A DNA stretch of 64,000 nucleotides from NCBI RefSeq assembly GCF_027706145.1, contig NZ_JAQFWW010000002.1:62001-126000 (forward strand), given 5' to 3'. Source of the DNA: Bacillus changyiensis. GTDB taxonomy: Bacteria; Bacillota; Bacilli; Bacillales; Bacillaceae. A model generated the notes under the pieces. The model saw only the letters and a program-made list of their open reading frames with translations. It made no database searches and was not told the DNA's origin. Both the position numbers and the translations under genes were made by a program. Shown here piece after piece: positions 1-7,510 of the stretch. Numbering within the stretch: the stretch's first letter is position 1; every line of letters begins with the position of its first letter.

Positions 1-985
1 GGACCGTTGCTCTTACTCCTTGTCCACACCACAGAGACACGTTTTCTGGATTTTTTTCAAGCTGGGCCTTGTTTCTCATCAATTTTGTTAATGTGTTCTG
101 ATATGGATATGGCAATGTATCTTGTTCGTCTTTTTGCCTGTCTTTCATCCACTGGTTGACAATGCCTCTGGCTGGTTTTCCAGAAAACAGTTTTGTCAGC
201 CTTGTATCCGTTTCAGTTGCTTCTAGCAGTTTTTGCTTGTATAGAGAAGATGCACCGCTTTCCTTACAAGTCAAAAAAGCCGTGCCTAATTGAACACCTT
301 CTGCTCCAAGAGCAAAAGCTGCTTTTACACCTCTTTTGTCAAAAATCCCCCCGGCAGCAATAACAGGAATGGTTACATGATCGGTCACTTGCGGAATCAA
401 TGCCATTAACCCGACAGATCCCTCTCCCTTTGTCGGTAAAAAAGCACCCCGATGGCCGCCAGCTTCACTTCCTTGGACAACGATAAAATCCATTCCTCTT
501 TCTTCTAATAGTATTGCTTCTTCAACCGACACTGCTGTGCCAATTAAACAGCAATTCCGTTCTTTCAGCTTCTTAACTGCATCAAGAGGAGGGAGACCAA
601 AAGTAAACGAACAAACACTAAGATTGGTTGTGAGGATGAGATCGATTTTTTCATAAAAATCGGACCAATCCTCTTCTTCAGTCGACAAAGGTGCTAGCGG
701 CTGTGAAAGTGGAAGTTTTTTTTGCCAAGCAGCAAGTTGTTCGTCACTGACGGTTTCTCGCTTTTCTGGAATAAACAGATTGACTTGGAATGGCGCTTCT
801 GTCCGTTTTTTCGTCTCCTCAATCTGCTTTTTCAGTTCCTCAAGTGTTAAGTATCCTGAAGCAAGTCCGCCGAGACCACCCTGATTGGAAACAGCGGCAG
901 CAAGCTGAGGTGTCGCCAATCCCCCTGCCATTGGCGCCTGTACGACAGGCTTTGATAGTGAGAGGCGTTCCATTAGCATGTTCAT
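1..985 (-). CDS. Nitronate monooxygenase / 2-nitropropane dioxygenase family protein (partial)
   Basis: FMN-dependent TIM-barrel oxidoreductase of the nitronate monooxygenase family, which oxidises toxic alkyl nitronates. The frame opens at the ATG at 985, behind an AAGGAGA ribosome site, and stays open to the window edge. About 328 codons are visible, so only a short C-terminal piece is missing. The N-terminus reads MNMLMERLSLSKPVVQAPMAGG, followed by a glycine-rich LAAAVSNQGGLGGLASG segment. The early PVVQAPMAGG motif and the GGxGGLASG loop are typical of this family. It lies just downstream of yugU on the same strand (18-base gap) and is probably co-transcribed with it. The exact substrate cannot be told. 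Confidence 0.85.
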   Translation of the reverse strand, partial: MNMLMERLSLSKPVVQAPMAGGLATPQLAAAVSNQGGLGGLASGYLTLEELKKQIEETKKRTEAPFQVNLFIPEKRETVSDEQLAAWQKKLPLSQPLAPLSTEEEDWSDFYEKIDLILTTNLSVCSFTFGLPPLDAVKKLKERNCCLIGTAVSVEEAILLEERGMDFIVVQGSEAGGHRGAFLPTKGEGSVGLMALIPQVTDHVTIPVIAAGGIFDKRGVKAAFALGAEGVQLGTAFLTCKESGASSLYKQKLLEATETDTRLTKLFSGKPARGIVNQWMKDRQKDEQDTLPYPYQNTLTKLMRNKAQLEKNPENVSLWCGQGVRATV

Positions 986-1003
986 GCTCGATTTCTCCTT
1001 TCT

Positions 1004-1402
1004 TCAGGCGATGATTTTAAAGTAACAAGTCCGCTGTCTTGGACCATCGAATTCACAAAAATAAATCCCTTGCCAAGTTCCTAAGGTAAGTTTGCCATCT
1101 TCAATAATGATATGTTGTGACGCTCCAACTGTACTCGCTTTCAAATGGGCTGCTGTATTTCCTTCCAAATGGCGATCAAGTGAATGCTCCCATGGATACA
1201 CTTCATCTAACCTTCTCAACATATCTTGTTTGACATCAGGATCAGCGTTTTCATTGATTGTGATCCCAGCCGTTGTATGTGGACAATAGATGATTACCAC
1301 ACCGTTTAGAACTTTTTTCCTGCTGATAAATTGTTGGACTTCATCTGTGATCTCCACCATTTCATCATGATGGTTCGTCTGAATATTTATTTTTTTCAAC
1401 AT
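1004..1402 (-). CDS. yugU: YjbQ/UPF0047 family protein YugU
   Basis: A 132-residue protein of the YjbQ (UPF0047) family. It has the family's conserved blocks: [17 protein letters not shown], then [15 protein letters not shown], and [15 protein letters not shown] near the C-terminus. These give the His and Glu residues usually kept in this small trimeric fold. Members have weak thiamin-phosphate synthase activity, but the true cellular role is not settled. Length is normal for the family. The gene precedes the nitronate monooxygenase on the same strand, and the two probably form a short operon. The start at 1402 is the first ATG and follows an AGGAG-like site. Confidence 0.9.
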   Translation of the reverse strand: MLKKINIQTNHHDEMVEITDEVQQFISRKKVLNGVVIIYCPHTTAGITINENADPDVKQDMLRRLDEVYPWEHSLDRHLEGNTAAHLKASTVGASQHIIIEDGKLTLGTWQGIYFCEFDGPRQRTCYFKIIA

Positions 1403-1472
1403 GTACTCCTGCTCCTTTCTCCATTGCTTAATTCGTCAAAAAGCGGTGATTTCCTGTCTAACCGTTCAATTT

Positions 1473-1498
1473 AAAAACACCGCCCAAGGAGCGGTGTT
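1473..1498 (-). terminator. Intrinsic terminator after the GH12 gene
   Basis: On the minus strand an 8-bp stem AACACCGC/GCGGTGTT with a 7-base loop is followed by a T-run. It lies just past the GH12 stop codon. Confidence 0.85.
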
Positions 1499-1507
1499 CG
1501 AGCATAT

Positions 1508-2293
1508 TTAACGGACTGTTACATCCCATTTTGATATATTGATTTGTCCGGTTCCACCGAAAATTTCAGTGCCAAATTCGACACTGCTTACATACTTCGT
1601 TTTATCGATCCAGTTCTTTGAATCAGCAAGATAATTTGTGAAGTTACGAAGGTCTAAGCTTGCCTTTTGAGTATTGGACGTTCTGACGAAAGAAAAAACA
1701 TTCCAGCCTTTTCCGTTCCCTGCATCAACATAGCCTTTGTGGACATTCCAAGTGTGACCATTAATTGAGACTGTCTCGACATATGCACCTAATGGACCGG
1801 CATTTGTATTGTTAAGCCAAAGCATAATTTCATCTGTTGGTGTTGAATCCCAGCTCGCTTTATCTGTGTTATGAAGCCAAATGTCATATGCTGCATTGTA
1901 CGTTCCATTCGCACTAATCGAATAACTTACATTTGTCTTGATCGCTTTACCATCTAATAAGCGGGTCGGGAAGCCACTTCCCTCTGTATAGCCTTCAGTC
2001 CAATGCCAGCCGCTCACAATCGACGGATAAGCCTTCACTGAACTTGTCTTGCTCGGCCAATTCCATACCCAGCCTAAATTAGAATTGCTGTTATGGTAGA
2101 TGGTCTGCCATCCACCTCTAACTTGGTCCTTTCCCCACACATTGTTGAATATGTAATGTTTATTATTTTTAAAATACATTTTAGTTGACGGCGTTGATAA
2201 GGTTGCACCAAATGCAGCCAGAGGTCCCGCTAATAAAATAATGAATGCGAAGCCTAATAGTAGAAAAGATTTGCGAGTTGAATGTTTGTTCAC
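1508..2293 (-). CDS. Secreted GH12 endoglucanase/xyloglucanase
   Basis: Glycoside hydrolase family 12 enzyme that cleaves internal beta-1,4-glucan bonds in cellulose-like or xyloglucan chains, exported to the medium. I place the start at the GTG at 2293 because a GGGAGG site sits 9 bases before it; an in-frame TTG at 2320 would put that site inside the gene. The 261-residue product opens with a signal peptide (basic NKHSTRK, hydrophobic core to about residue 27, likely cut near AFGA). The catalytic pair is visible: E155 in TDEIMLWLNN (nucleophile type) and E243 in EFGTEIFGG (acid/base type). Aromatic residues (GWVWNWP, GWHWTEGY) would line the cleft. It is a single-gene unit with its own terminator. 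GH12 enzymes are known in B. licheniformis but I do not recall one here in B. subtilis, so this may be an acquired gene. Confidence 0.88.
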   Translation of the reverse strand: MNKHSTRKSFLLLGFAFIILLAGPLAAFGATLSTPSTKMYFKNNKHYIFNNVWGKDQVRGGWQTIYHNSNSNLGWVWNWPSKTSSVKAYPSIVSGWHWTEGYTEGSGFPTRLLDGKAIKTNVSYSISANGTYNAAYDIWLHNTDKASWDSTPTDEIMLWLNNTNAGPLGAYVETVSINGHTWNVHKGYVDAGNGKGWNVFSFVRTSNTQKASLDLRNFTNYLADSKNWIDKTKYVSSVEFGTEIFGGTGQINISKWDVTVR

Positions 2294-2461
2294 GTTTTCG
2301 AACCTCCCGTTTAGATACAAAATATTATATAAGAGATTCTTACAAAGGTATATACATAAATCGTATTGAATACTGATGAATAAATATTCTTATTTATCAA
2401 AAATAACGAATGTCTATAGTACTAGGAAAAAGGGGCGTCCTGAAAGTAGTGGGCATTTATA

Positions 2462-2545
2462 AAAATCGGGGAATTTACTCACTTTCCGCGGACGATCCGC
2501 GAGCTGTTCCCGCAGTAGCCTGGCAATTCCCCTGATCAAAGATCA
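2462..2545. repeat. Palindromic CCGCGG...CCCGCAG element
   Basis: An outer arm GGGGAATT (2468-2475) pairs with AATTCCCC (2525-2532). Inside it is a CGCGGA/TCCGCG hairpin (2487-2501) and a GTTCCCGCAG segment. A further TGATC/GATCA hairpin follows at 2533-2545. On the minus strand the outer stem ends in GATTTTTAT, so it may also terminate yugS. The ACTTTCCGCGG...TTCCCGCAG pattern resembles a palindromic repeat I remember from many Bacillaceae genomes. Confidence 0.55.
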
Positions 2546-2548
2546 CCC

Positions 2549-3832
2549 CTACGTTTTTTTAACTTCAACAAAACGAATATGATGATCTTCGGCATCAAGA
2601 ATTTTAAATTCACATCCTTCTGTTTGAAAAACGTCACCTTTTTTCAGTTCCATCCTTTGTGTCAGTATCCACCCAGCAATGGTGTCAACCTCATCATTTT
2701 CGATTTCGATTTGGAGCAGGTCATTCACCTCATCAATTAAAGCTTTGCCATCAATTATATAATGGTTTTCGCCTTTTTTGATCATATGTGGCATTTCATC
2801 CTGATCAAATTCGTCCCTAATTTCTCCAACAATTTCTTCCAGAATGTCTTCTACTGTGACAAGACCAGCTGTTCCTCCATATTCATCAACTAGGATGGCC
2901 ATATGGATACGCTCTTTTTGCATTCGAATCAACAGTTGCTGTATGGGAATGCTTTCAATCACTCTGATGACGGGTCTCATTAACTGACTTAAATCAGTCG
3001 ACTGTTCAAGAAAGTATGCTCTAAACAGATCCTTGCTATTAATAATTCCAATAATATGATCTTTATCATCCTTGATAATCGGGTATCTCGTATATCGTTC
3101 ATTCATAACGGTTTCGATTGCTTCTTTTATCGGTTGATCTGAAGAAATCGTTGCAATCTCTGTTCTCGGTACCATAATTTCCCGGGCAAGACGGTTGTCA
3201 AATTCAAATATTTTGTTTACATACTTGTACTCCGTCAGGTTAATTTCACCTTTTTTATAGCTTTCTGAAAGCATGATCCGCAGTTCTTCCTCACTAATCG
3301 CTACTTCATGTTCTTTGACTGAATGAAAACCAAACAGACGAGTTAATAGTCGAGCCGAGCCATTTAATAATTTAATGAATGGATACATTACTTTGTAAAA
3401 AATAATGAGCGGTTTGGCAACTCGTAAACTGACGGCTTCCGCTTTTTGAATCGCAATCGTTTTTGGCGCCAATTCACCGACAACAACATGAAGAAAAGTA
3501 ATGATAACAAAAGCTGTCCCAATTGAAGCAATTCTCATCACTGATTCGGGGAGGCCAATGTATTCAAAAAAGGGGTGAATAATTTTCTCAAATGTTGACT
3601 CCCCAAGCCAACCGAGCCCCAAAGCAGTAATGGTAATGCCAAGTTGACAGGCTGATAAATATTCATCAAGATCGGTGATCACCCTTTTGGCTGCAACTGC
3701 CCGCACATCACCCGTTTCCACCAACTGATCAATCTTTGAACCACGAATTTTAACAATGGCAAACTCAGCAACAACAAAAAAAGCTGTAGCTGCAATTAAA
3801 AGCAGGACGAATATGACATTTAAGATATTCAA
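2549..3832 (-). CDS. yugS: CNNM/CBS-domain membrane protein YugS (CorC/HlyC family)
   Basis: Polytopic membrane protein of the CNNM-CorC family, linked in other bacteria to divalent cation (Mg2+) export or homeostasis. Order of parts in 427 residues: a DUF21 membrane domain with about three helices (residues 1-190, including the GELAPKTIAIQKAE signature), a pair of CBS domains (about 205-335, with MVPRTEI and HMAILVDEYGGTAGLVTVEDILEEIVGEI), and a C-terminal CorC/HlyC domain. The start is TTG at 3832: an in-frame TAA lies four codons upstream, and no ATG or GTG is available nearby. A strong AGGAGG lies 32 bases away with a 22-base hairpin between, so folding would bring it to about 10 bases from the start. 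The old 'hemolysin' label for this family is probably misleading. Confidence 0.9.
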   Translation of the reverse strand: MNILNVIFVLLLIAATAFFVVAEFAIVKIRGSKIDQLVETGDVRAVAAKRVITDLDEYLSACQLGITITALGLGWLGESTFEKIIHPFFEYIGLPESVMRIASIGTAFVIITFLHVVVGELAPKTIAIQKAEAVSLRVAKPLIIFYKVMYPFIKLLNGSARLLTRLFGFHSVKEHEVAISEEELRIMLSESYKKGEINLTEYKYVNKIFEFDNRLAREIMVPRTEIATISSDQPIKEAIETVMNERYTRYPIIKDDKDHIIGIINSKDLFRAYFLEQSTDLSQLMRPVIRVIESIPIQQLLIRMQKERIHMAILVDEYGGTAGLVTVEDILEEIVGEIRDEFDQDEMPHMIKKGENHYIIDGKALIDEVNDLLQIEIENDEVDTIAGWILTQRMELKKGDVFQTEGCEFKILDAEDHHIRFVEVKKT

Positions 3833-3860
3833 AAAAAACCCTTACCAAATATGGTAAGGG
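3831..3860 (-). terminator. Terminator hairpin between yugP and yugS
   Basis: A perfect 9-bp stem, CCCTTACCA/TGGTAAGGG, has a four-base loop and is followed by eight T residues on the minus strand. It fits an intrinsic terminator for yugP. The last two T's are the first bases of the yugS TTG start codon, and the yugS AGGAGG (3865-3870) lies on the other side of the hairpin. Confidence 0.85.
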
Positions 3861-3880
3861 GCCACCTCCTCTACTAAAGG

Positions 3881-4561
3881 TTAATCATCACGACCGGACA
3901 AGAAAATAGCAACAAAACGGAGCAATTCAAACAATGAGACAAGAGCTGCGGCTACATATGTTAATGCTGCTGCATCAAGAACTTTCCTGACGCCTCTTTC
4001 TTCATTATTGCGAATCATCCCTTCTGAGAGAATGATTCTTTTTGCCCGGGAACTTGCGTTAAATTCGACAGGTAGTGTCACAAGCTGAAAAAATACAGCC
4101 GCCGAAAATAAAATAATGCCTAATCCGATCAGATTCAGGCTTCCTAACAGCAGGCCACCGAGAAATAAAAATGGGGCCACACCAGAAGAAAAATTGACGA
4201 TCGGGAACATTTTATGCCTCAAAACAAGTGCGCCATATGACTCCTGATGTTGCAAGGCATGTCCCACTTCATGGGAAGCAACAGAAATTGAGGCAATGGA
4301 TCGGCCGTAATATACAGGTTCAGATAAACGTACAACACGTGCTGTCGGGTCATAATGGTCTGTTAAGGTTCCTCTTACCGGTTCAACCGGCACATCGTAA
4401 AGGCCGTTTTGGTCTAGAATATGTCTAGCCACTTCAGCACCAGTTCTTTGACCTGAAGCCTCTACTTTTGAATATTTGTCAAAGTTGTTCTTTACTTTAA
4501 ATTGTGCCCAAATCGATAAACCTAATGCAGCAAATGTCAATAGATAAAAAATCATACTCAT
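3881..4561 (-). CDS. yugP: Membrane zinc metallopeptidase YugP
   Basis: Integral membrane zinc peptidase of the YugP (DUF1948) family. The zinc-binding HEVGH motif is at residues 97-101 (ASHEVGHALQHQ), after one N-terminal helix and before three or more C-terminal helices. I chose the ATG at 4561 because an AAGGAAG site lies upstream and the resulting 226 residues agree with B. subtilis YugP; the ATG at 4594 would add an acidic tail containing that site. The middle block (YDVPVEPVRGTLTDHYDP) is strongly conserved in memory comparison. Substrates are unknown. The gene is transcribed towards yugS and is separated from it by a terminator hairpin. Confidence 0.92.
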   Translation of the reverse strand: MSMIFYLLTFAALGLSIWAQFKVKNNFDKYSKVEASGQRTGAEVARHILDQNGLYDVPVEPVRGTLTDHYDPTARVVRLSEPVYYGRSIASISVASHEVGHALQHQESYGALVLRHKMFPIVNFSSGVAPFLFLGGLLLGSLNLIGLGIILFSAAVFFQLVTLPVEFNASSRAKRIILSEGMIRNNEERGVRKVLDAAALTYVAAALVSLFELLRFVAIFLSGRDD

Positions 4562-4632
4562 GTCATCATCTTCCTTCTTAGGTTTCATAATCATATTTTA
4601 TTTTGAAGAAACGCCTTTTGTACAGAAAAATG

Positions 4633-4851
4633 CTATCTTTTTTTAAGTGGATAACAAACCCCAATAAATAAAAACACCATTCCTAAAATCAGGACATAGA
4701 AAGGTGGTCTAGTCGTTAGCTCTTTGAAAAGTTCGATCCAAAAAACTTTTTCTGTTGGAATGACATTTAAATTAAACAAAAGTTGTGTAGACGCCCCTGC
4801 CATCAGTTGGCTACCAAGAAAAATGATAATGAGTCTTAATAAACAGGACAT
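4633..4851 (-). CDS. Small two-helix membrane protein, unknown function
   Basis: A 72-residue protein with two hydrophobic helices, one at the N-terminus (LLRLIIIFLGSQLMAG) and one near the C-terminus (FYVLILGMVFLFIGVCYPL), ending in KKR. A GATGAAGGTGT ribosome site precedes the ATG at 4851. Its position between yugP and mstX corresponds to that of a small unknown gene in B. subtilis (perhaps yuzI), but I do not recognise the sequence well enough to name it. It is probably a real gene because of its start context and hydrophobic layout. Confidence 0.65.
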   Translation of the reverse strand: MSCLLRLIIIFLGSQLMAGASTQLLFNLNVIPTEKVFWIELFKELTTRPPFYVLILGMVFLFIGVCYPLKKR

Positions 4852-5008
4852 ACACCTTCATCCCTCATCCATTTTATAAAAGTGTATGGATGAACATGAG
4901 CCAATATGCTTTTATTTATTTTCGGTTTTATTCAGAATGTTATCCACTGAAAAATTTTTACAAAAATGGGGTATACTAAATAAAAAAACGAATTCAGGTG
5001 GTGATACT

Positions 5009-5263
5009 GTGAAAGTAACAGATCAAGAAAAACAGCAATTAAGTATGGCCATTGACAAAATGAATGAGGGGCTTGATGCATTTATTCTACTTTATAATGA
5101 ATCTGAAAAAGATGAACCTTTGATTGAATATGAAGATGAAACAGCCTCAATAATTAAACATGCGATTGAACAATATGGAAAAGACAGCATCAATCAAAAG
5201 TTAAATGCAATTGTCAAGGAAATTTTATCGTTTTCTCTTTTGAAAGATGGTGATCAATCATGA
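5009..5263 (+). CDS. mstX: Mistic (MstX), short 84-residue form
   Basis: Mistic is the small, acidic, membrane-associating protein encoded just ahead of the YugO potassium channel and co-expressed with it. The core sequence (KVTDQEKQQLSMAIDKMNEGLDAFILLYNESE) matches B. subtilis Mistic closely. I place the start at the GTG at 5009, preceded by GGTGGTGAT, giving 84 residues. This equals the shortened Mistic known from several non-subtilis Bacillus species, while B. subtilis has 110. An upstream in-frame ATG at 4886 would add 41 residues, but that part does not resemble the B. subtilis N-terminus. The stop overlaps the yugO start (ATGA), so the two are translationally coupled. A TATACT hexamer near 4973 may be the -10 box. 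Confidence 0.88.
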   Translation: MKVTDQEKQQLSMAIDKMNEGLDAFILLYNESEKDEPLIEYEDETASIIKHAIEQYGKDSINQKLNAIVKEILSFSLLKDGDQS

Positions 5264-6243
5264 AATCAAACCGGGTTTTTATTTCATGGTTAAGATGGCC
5301 TATCTATTTCCGTATCGCCATTATCATTCTTTTGTTAATCTTCATTTTTGGTGAACTCATCACATTAATTGAGCCAGAGCAATTTACAAATATTTTTGAA
5401 GGGATTTGGTGGGCATTAATTACTGTTTCAACTGTTGGATATGGTGATTTTGTCCCCAACACTGCTCTCGGGAAAATGGTTGGAATGCTCCTTATTTTGT
5501 TAGGAGCTGCATTTGTCACAGCCTATTTTGCAACAATGGCAACAGCTGTGTTTAGTAAGCAGCAAAGCTATGCAGAAGGGAAAGTCAATTATAAAGGGAG
5601 CGGCCAAATGATCCTTGTCGGCTGGAATGAGAAAACAAATAAACTCATGCAGATTTTACAGTCTTCAAACTCAACTCAAACAATTGTTTTAATTGATGAA
5701 ACTTTAAAAGAAGGGCCTCTTTTGGAAAACATCCACTTTATCCGCGGTCATCCAGCAGATGATCACACTTTAACTAAGGCGAATATAGAAGAGGCTGAAG
5801 CTGTGTTTATCACTGCTGATCAGAATAAAAATGAAACAGATGCTGATATGCAATCTATTTTAACGTTGCTCGCCATTAAAGGACTGAACCCTTCTGTCTA
5901 TTGTATGGTGGAAATTTTAACAGAAAAACAAATAAAAAATGCTGAACGGGCCGGTGCCAATCAAATCATTAGTACAGCAGAACTTTTAAAAACCGCCATG
6001 TTCCAAAGTTTTCTTCTCAAAAACCAGCTCCCTGATTTTATCTGTCAGGAAGCAAGGGTTGACATGACTATTCAAACCATATCGGTCCCTCAGAAATTAC
6101 AAGGAAAATCCTTCAAAGATGTCATTCGATATTTCATGGATGATAATATTATCATCATTGGCATTAAACAAAAAGAAGGGATGATCCTATCACCTTCTTT
6201 CTCATATATAATTCAGAAGTCCGATAAGTTATTATCACTTTAA
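5260..6243 (+). CDS. yugO: Potassium channel YugO
   Basis: Two-helix K+ channel with a cytoplasmic regulatory domain. Residues 15-80 hold the first helix, a pore helix, the selectivity filter TVGYG (58-62) and the second helix. From about residue 105 there is a TrkA-N/RCK Rossmann domain starting with MILVGWNEKTNKL. Residues 255-327 look like a TrkA-C-type end. In B. subtilis this channel releases potassium and carries electrical signalling in biofilms, in operon with mstX; the same overlap is seen here. Length (327 residues) is normal. The 3' end overlaps the convergent yugN gene by 9 bases, with no room for a terminator between them. Confidence 0.95.
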   Translation: MKSNRVFISWLRWPIYFRIAIIILLLIFIFGELITLIEPEQFTNIFEGIWWALITVSTVGYGDFVPNTALGKMVGMLLILLGAAFVTAYFATMATAVFSKQQSYAEGKVNYKGSGQMILVGWNEKTNKLMQILQSSNSTQTIVLIDETLKEGPLLENIHFIRGHPADDHTLTKANIEEAEAVFITADQNKNETDADMQSILTLLAIKGLNPSVYCMVEILTEKQIKNAERAGANQIISTAELLKTAMFQSFLLKNQLPDFICQEARVDMTIQTISVPQKLQGKSFKDVIRYFMDDNIIIIGIKQKEGMILSPSFSYIIQKSDKLLSL

Positions 6244-6636
6244 GGCTTTTTCAAGTTCTTTAACACAAGAATGCCCAAGTTCGACGTACAGATTTGGAAT
6301 AGCTGCATCTTTATCCTCTGGCTCAGCAAATTGGTCAAAAGCTGCTCGAATGTTCCCCTGAACGACGTGATCATCAAGTCCTTCTTGATAAACATGGCGA
6401 AGCAAAAATGGCTGTCCCAGCTTGACTATCGCATTATCCGAGTCAAGCTGCCCCTCTTCTACTGTAAAAGGTAAACGCAAATAAAGATATCCAGCTGCAT
6501 CATCGATCTTATAATCAAAAAAACCGTGGTCATACTCCCATCCACCATTCAAATCATAGCCAAGTGGTTTTAATCTTTGTTCAAGATCATAGAAAGAGAA
6601 TGAGTGGTTTTCCAGTCCAAAAGGAATTATTTTCAT
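6235..6636 (-). CDS. yugN: YugN-like family protein
   Basis: A 133-residue soluble protein of the YugN family, conserved in Bacillus but without a known function. It starts MKIIPFGLENHSFSFYDLEQRLKP and contains GGWEYDHGFFDYKIDD, which matches B. subtilis YugN as I remember it. The ATG at 6636 is preceded by AAGAAGGGG. There is no signal peptide or membrane helix. The stop codon lies inside the end of the convergent yugO gene. Confidence 0.88.
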   Translation of the reverse strand: MKIIPFGLENHSFSFYDLEQRLKPLGYDLNGGWEYDHGFFDYKIDDAAGYLYLRLPFTVEEGQLDSDNAIVKLGQPFLLRHVYQEGLDDHVVQGNIRAAFDQFAEPEDKDAAIPNLYVELGHSCVKELEKALK

Positions 6637-6657
6637 ACAAAAGGCCCCTTCTTCATT

Positions 6658-7233
6658 TTATTTCAGTCGTTCATCAGGTTTTTTCACATGCCCTTTACTG
6701 ATTTCTTGAAATAAATTGTTTTGTAATTTGTCTTGTGTTCCTAATTGCCCTTGCAAAAATTTTTTATATTCCCCAAGTGTAAAAGGCTTTGCATCATCTA
6801 TTAATTCATAACCAATCTGACCATTTGATTCAAGAGTTGCATGTTTCACATCGGATATTTTTGATATACCTTGAGTTCTGAGTCTCATTTCTACTTCATC
6901 AACAGTTAGCCTATGTTTCTTTAAGTTTTGGACTTGCAATTCACCATTTTCAATTAATAAAATCGCCTTTCCTGAAATAAAGCTTTCAAAAGAATCGAAT
7001 TTTAATTTTAAAAACTCGATGAACAGTAAGACAGTAATAAAAATGACCGCAGCGGTGATCGTTTTTAACACGCTCGTTTCAATGATAGGTTGAACGATGA
7101 TTGTTCCGATGGAGATCATCACAACCGTTGTCGCTATTGTCATTTGCGAAATCGATTTTCTCCCTGATATTCTCAGCAAAATAATGGCTGTAAGAATTAA
7201 TAGTAATGTTCTCAAGATAAACGTAAAATCCAT
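6658..7233 (-). CDS. DUF421 (YetF-like) membrane protein
   Basis: Protein of the DUF421/YetF family: three N-terminal membrane helices (roughly residues 1-85), then a soluble domain with the typical ILIENGELQVQNLKKHRLTV stretch, followed by DEVEMRLRTQGI. Function in the family is not established; related B. subtilis proteins occur in several copies, some linked to spores. The ATG at 7233 with a GGAG site gives 191 residues; a GTG five codons upstream is the alternative. The position matches the B. subtilis yugM slot between yugN and pgi, but I am not sure it is the same gene and leave the symbol empty. It lies 21 bases upstream of yugN on the same strand and may share its transcript. Confidence 0.85.
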   Translation of the reverse strand: MDFTFILRTLLLILTAIILLRISGRKSISQMTIATTVVMISIGTIIVQPIIETSVLKTITAAVIFITVLLFIEFLKLKFDSFESFISGKAILLIENGELQVQNLKKHRLTVDEVEMRLRTQGISKISDVKHATLESNGQIGYELIDDAKPFTLGEYKKFLQGQLGTQDKLQNNLFQEISKGHVKKPDERLK

Positions 7234-7413
7234 TGTCCGCCACTCCACATCTTTTTATGTTTATTATGAATCAGAAGGAATGACGATATGTGTATGAAAT
7301 GATTTTTAAGGATAGTGGGATGAATTACATAAGGATTTTCGGGGAATCGAACGAGGTTGACAAGGTTTTGAGATGAATTTGCATTTTGTTCGGTCGGGGT
7401 TTTTTGGATACTC

Positions 7414-7461
7414 TTAAAAATATATGGCTGACTGAACCAAAATGTGGTCAGCCAGCCATAT
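7414..7461 (-). terminator. Terminator after pgi
   Basis: A long imperfect stem, ATATGGCTGGCTGA pairing with TCAGTCAGCCATAT, ends in ATTTTT on the minus strand, about 50 bases past the pgi stop. Confidence 0.8.
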
Positions 7462-7510
7462 GATTCAAACTTTAATGTTTCATAAACTTTGTTCAAAAAC
7501 GCCTTAAACC

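Noticed and set aside
4886-5008. Upstream extension of mstX to the ATG at 4886
   Set aside because: This part crosses the likely promoter, has no similarity to the longer B. subtilis Mistic N-terminus, and the GTG with GGTGGTGAT explains the gene better.
7212-7496. 94-codon minus-strand frame between the DUF421 gene and pgi
   Set aside because: It overlaps the DUF421 start and the pgi terminator, has no ribosome site, and its composition is not protein-like.
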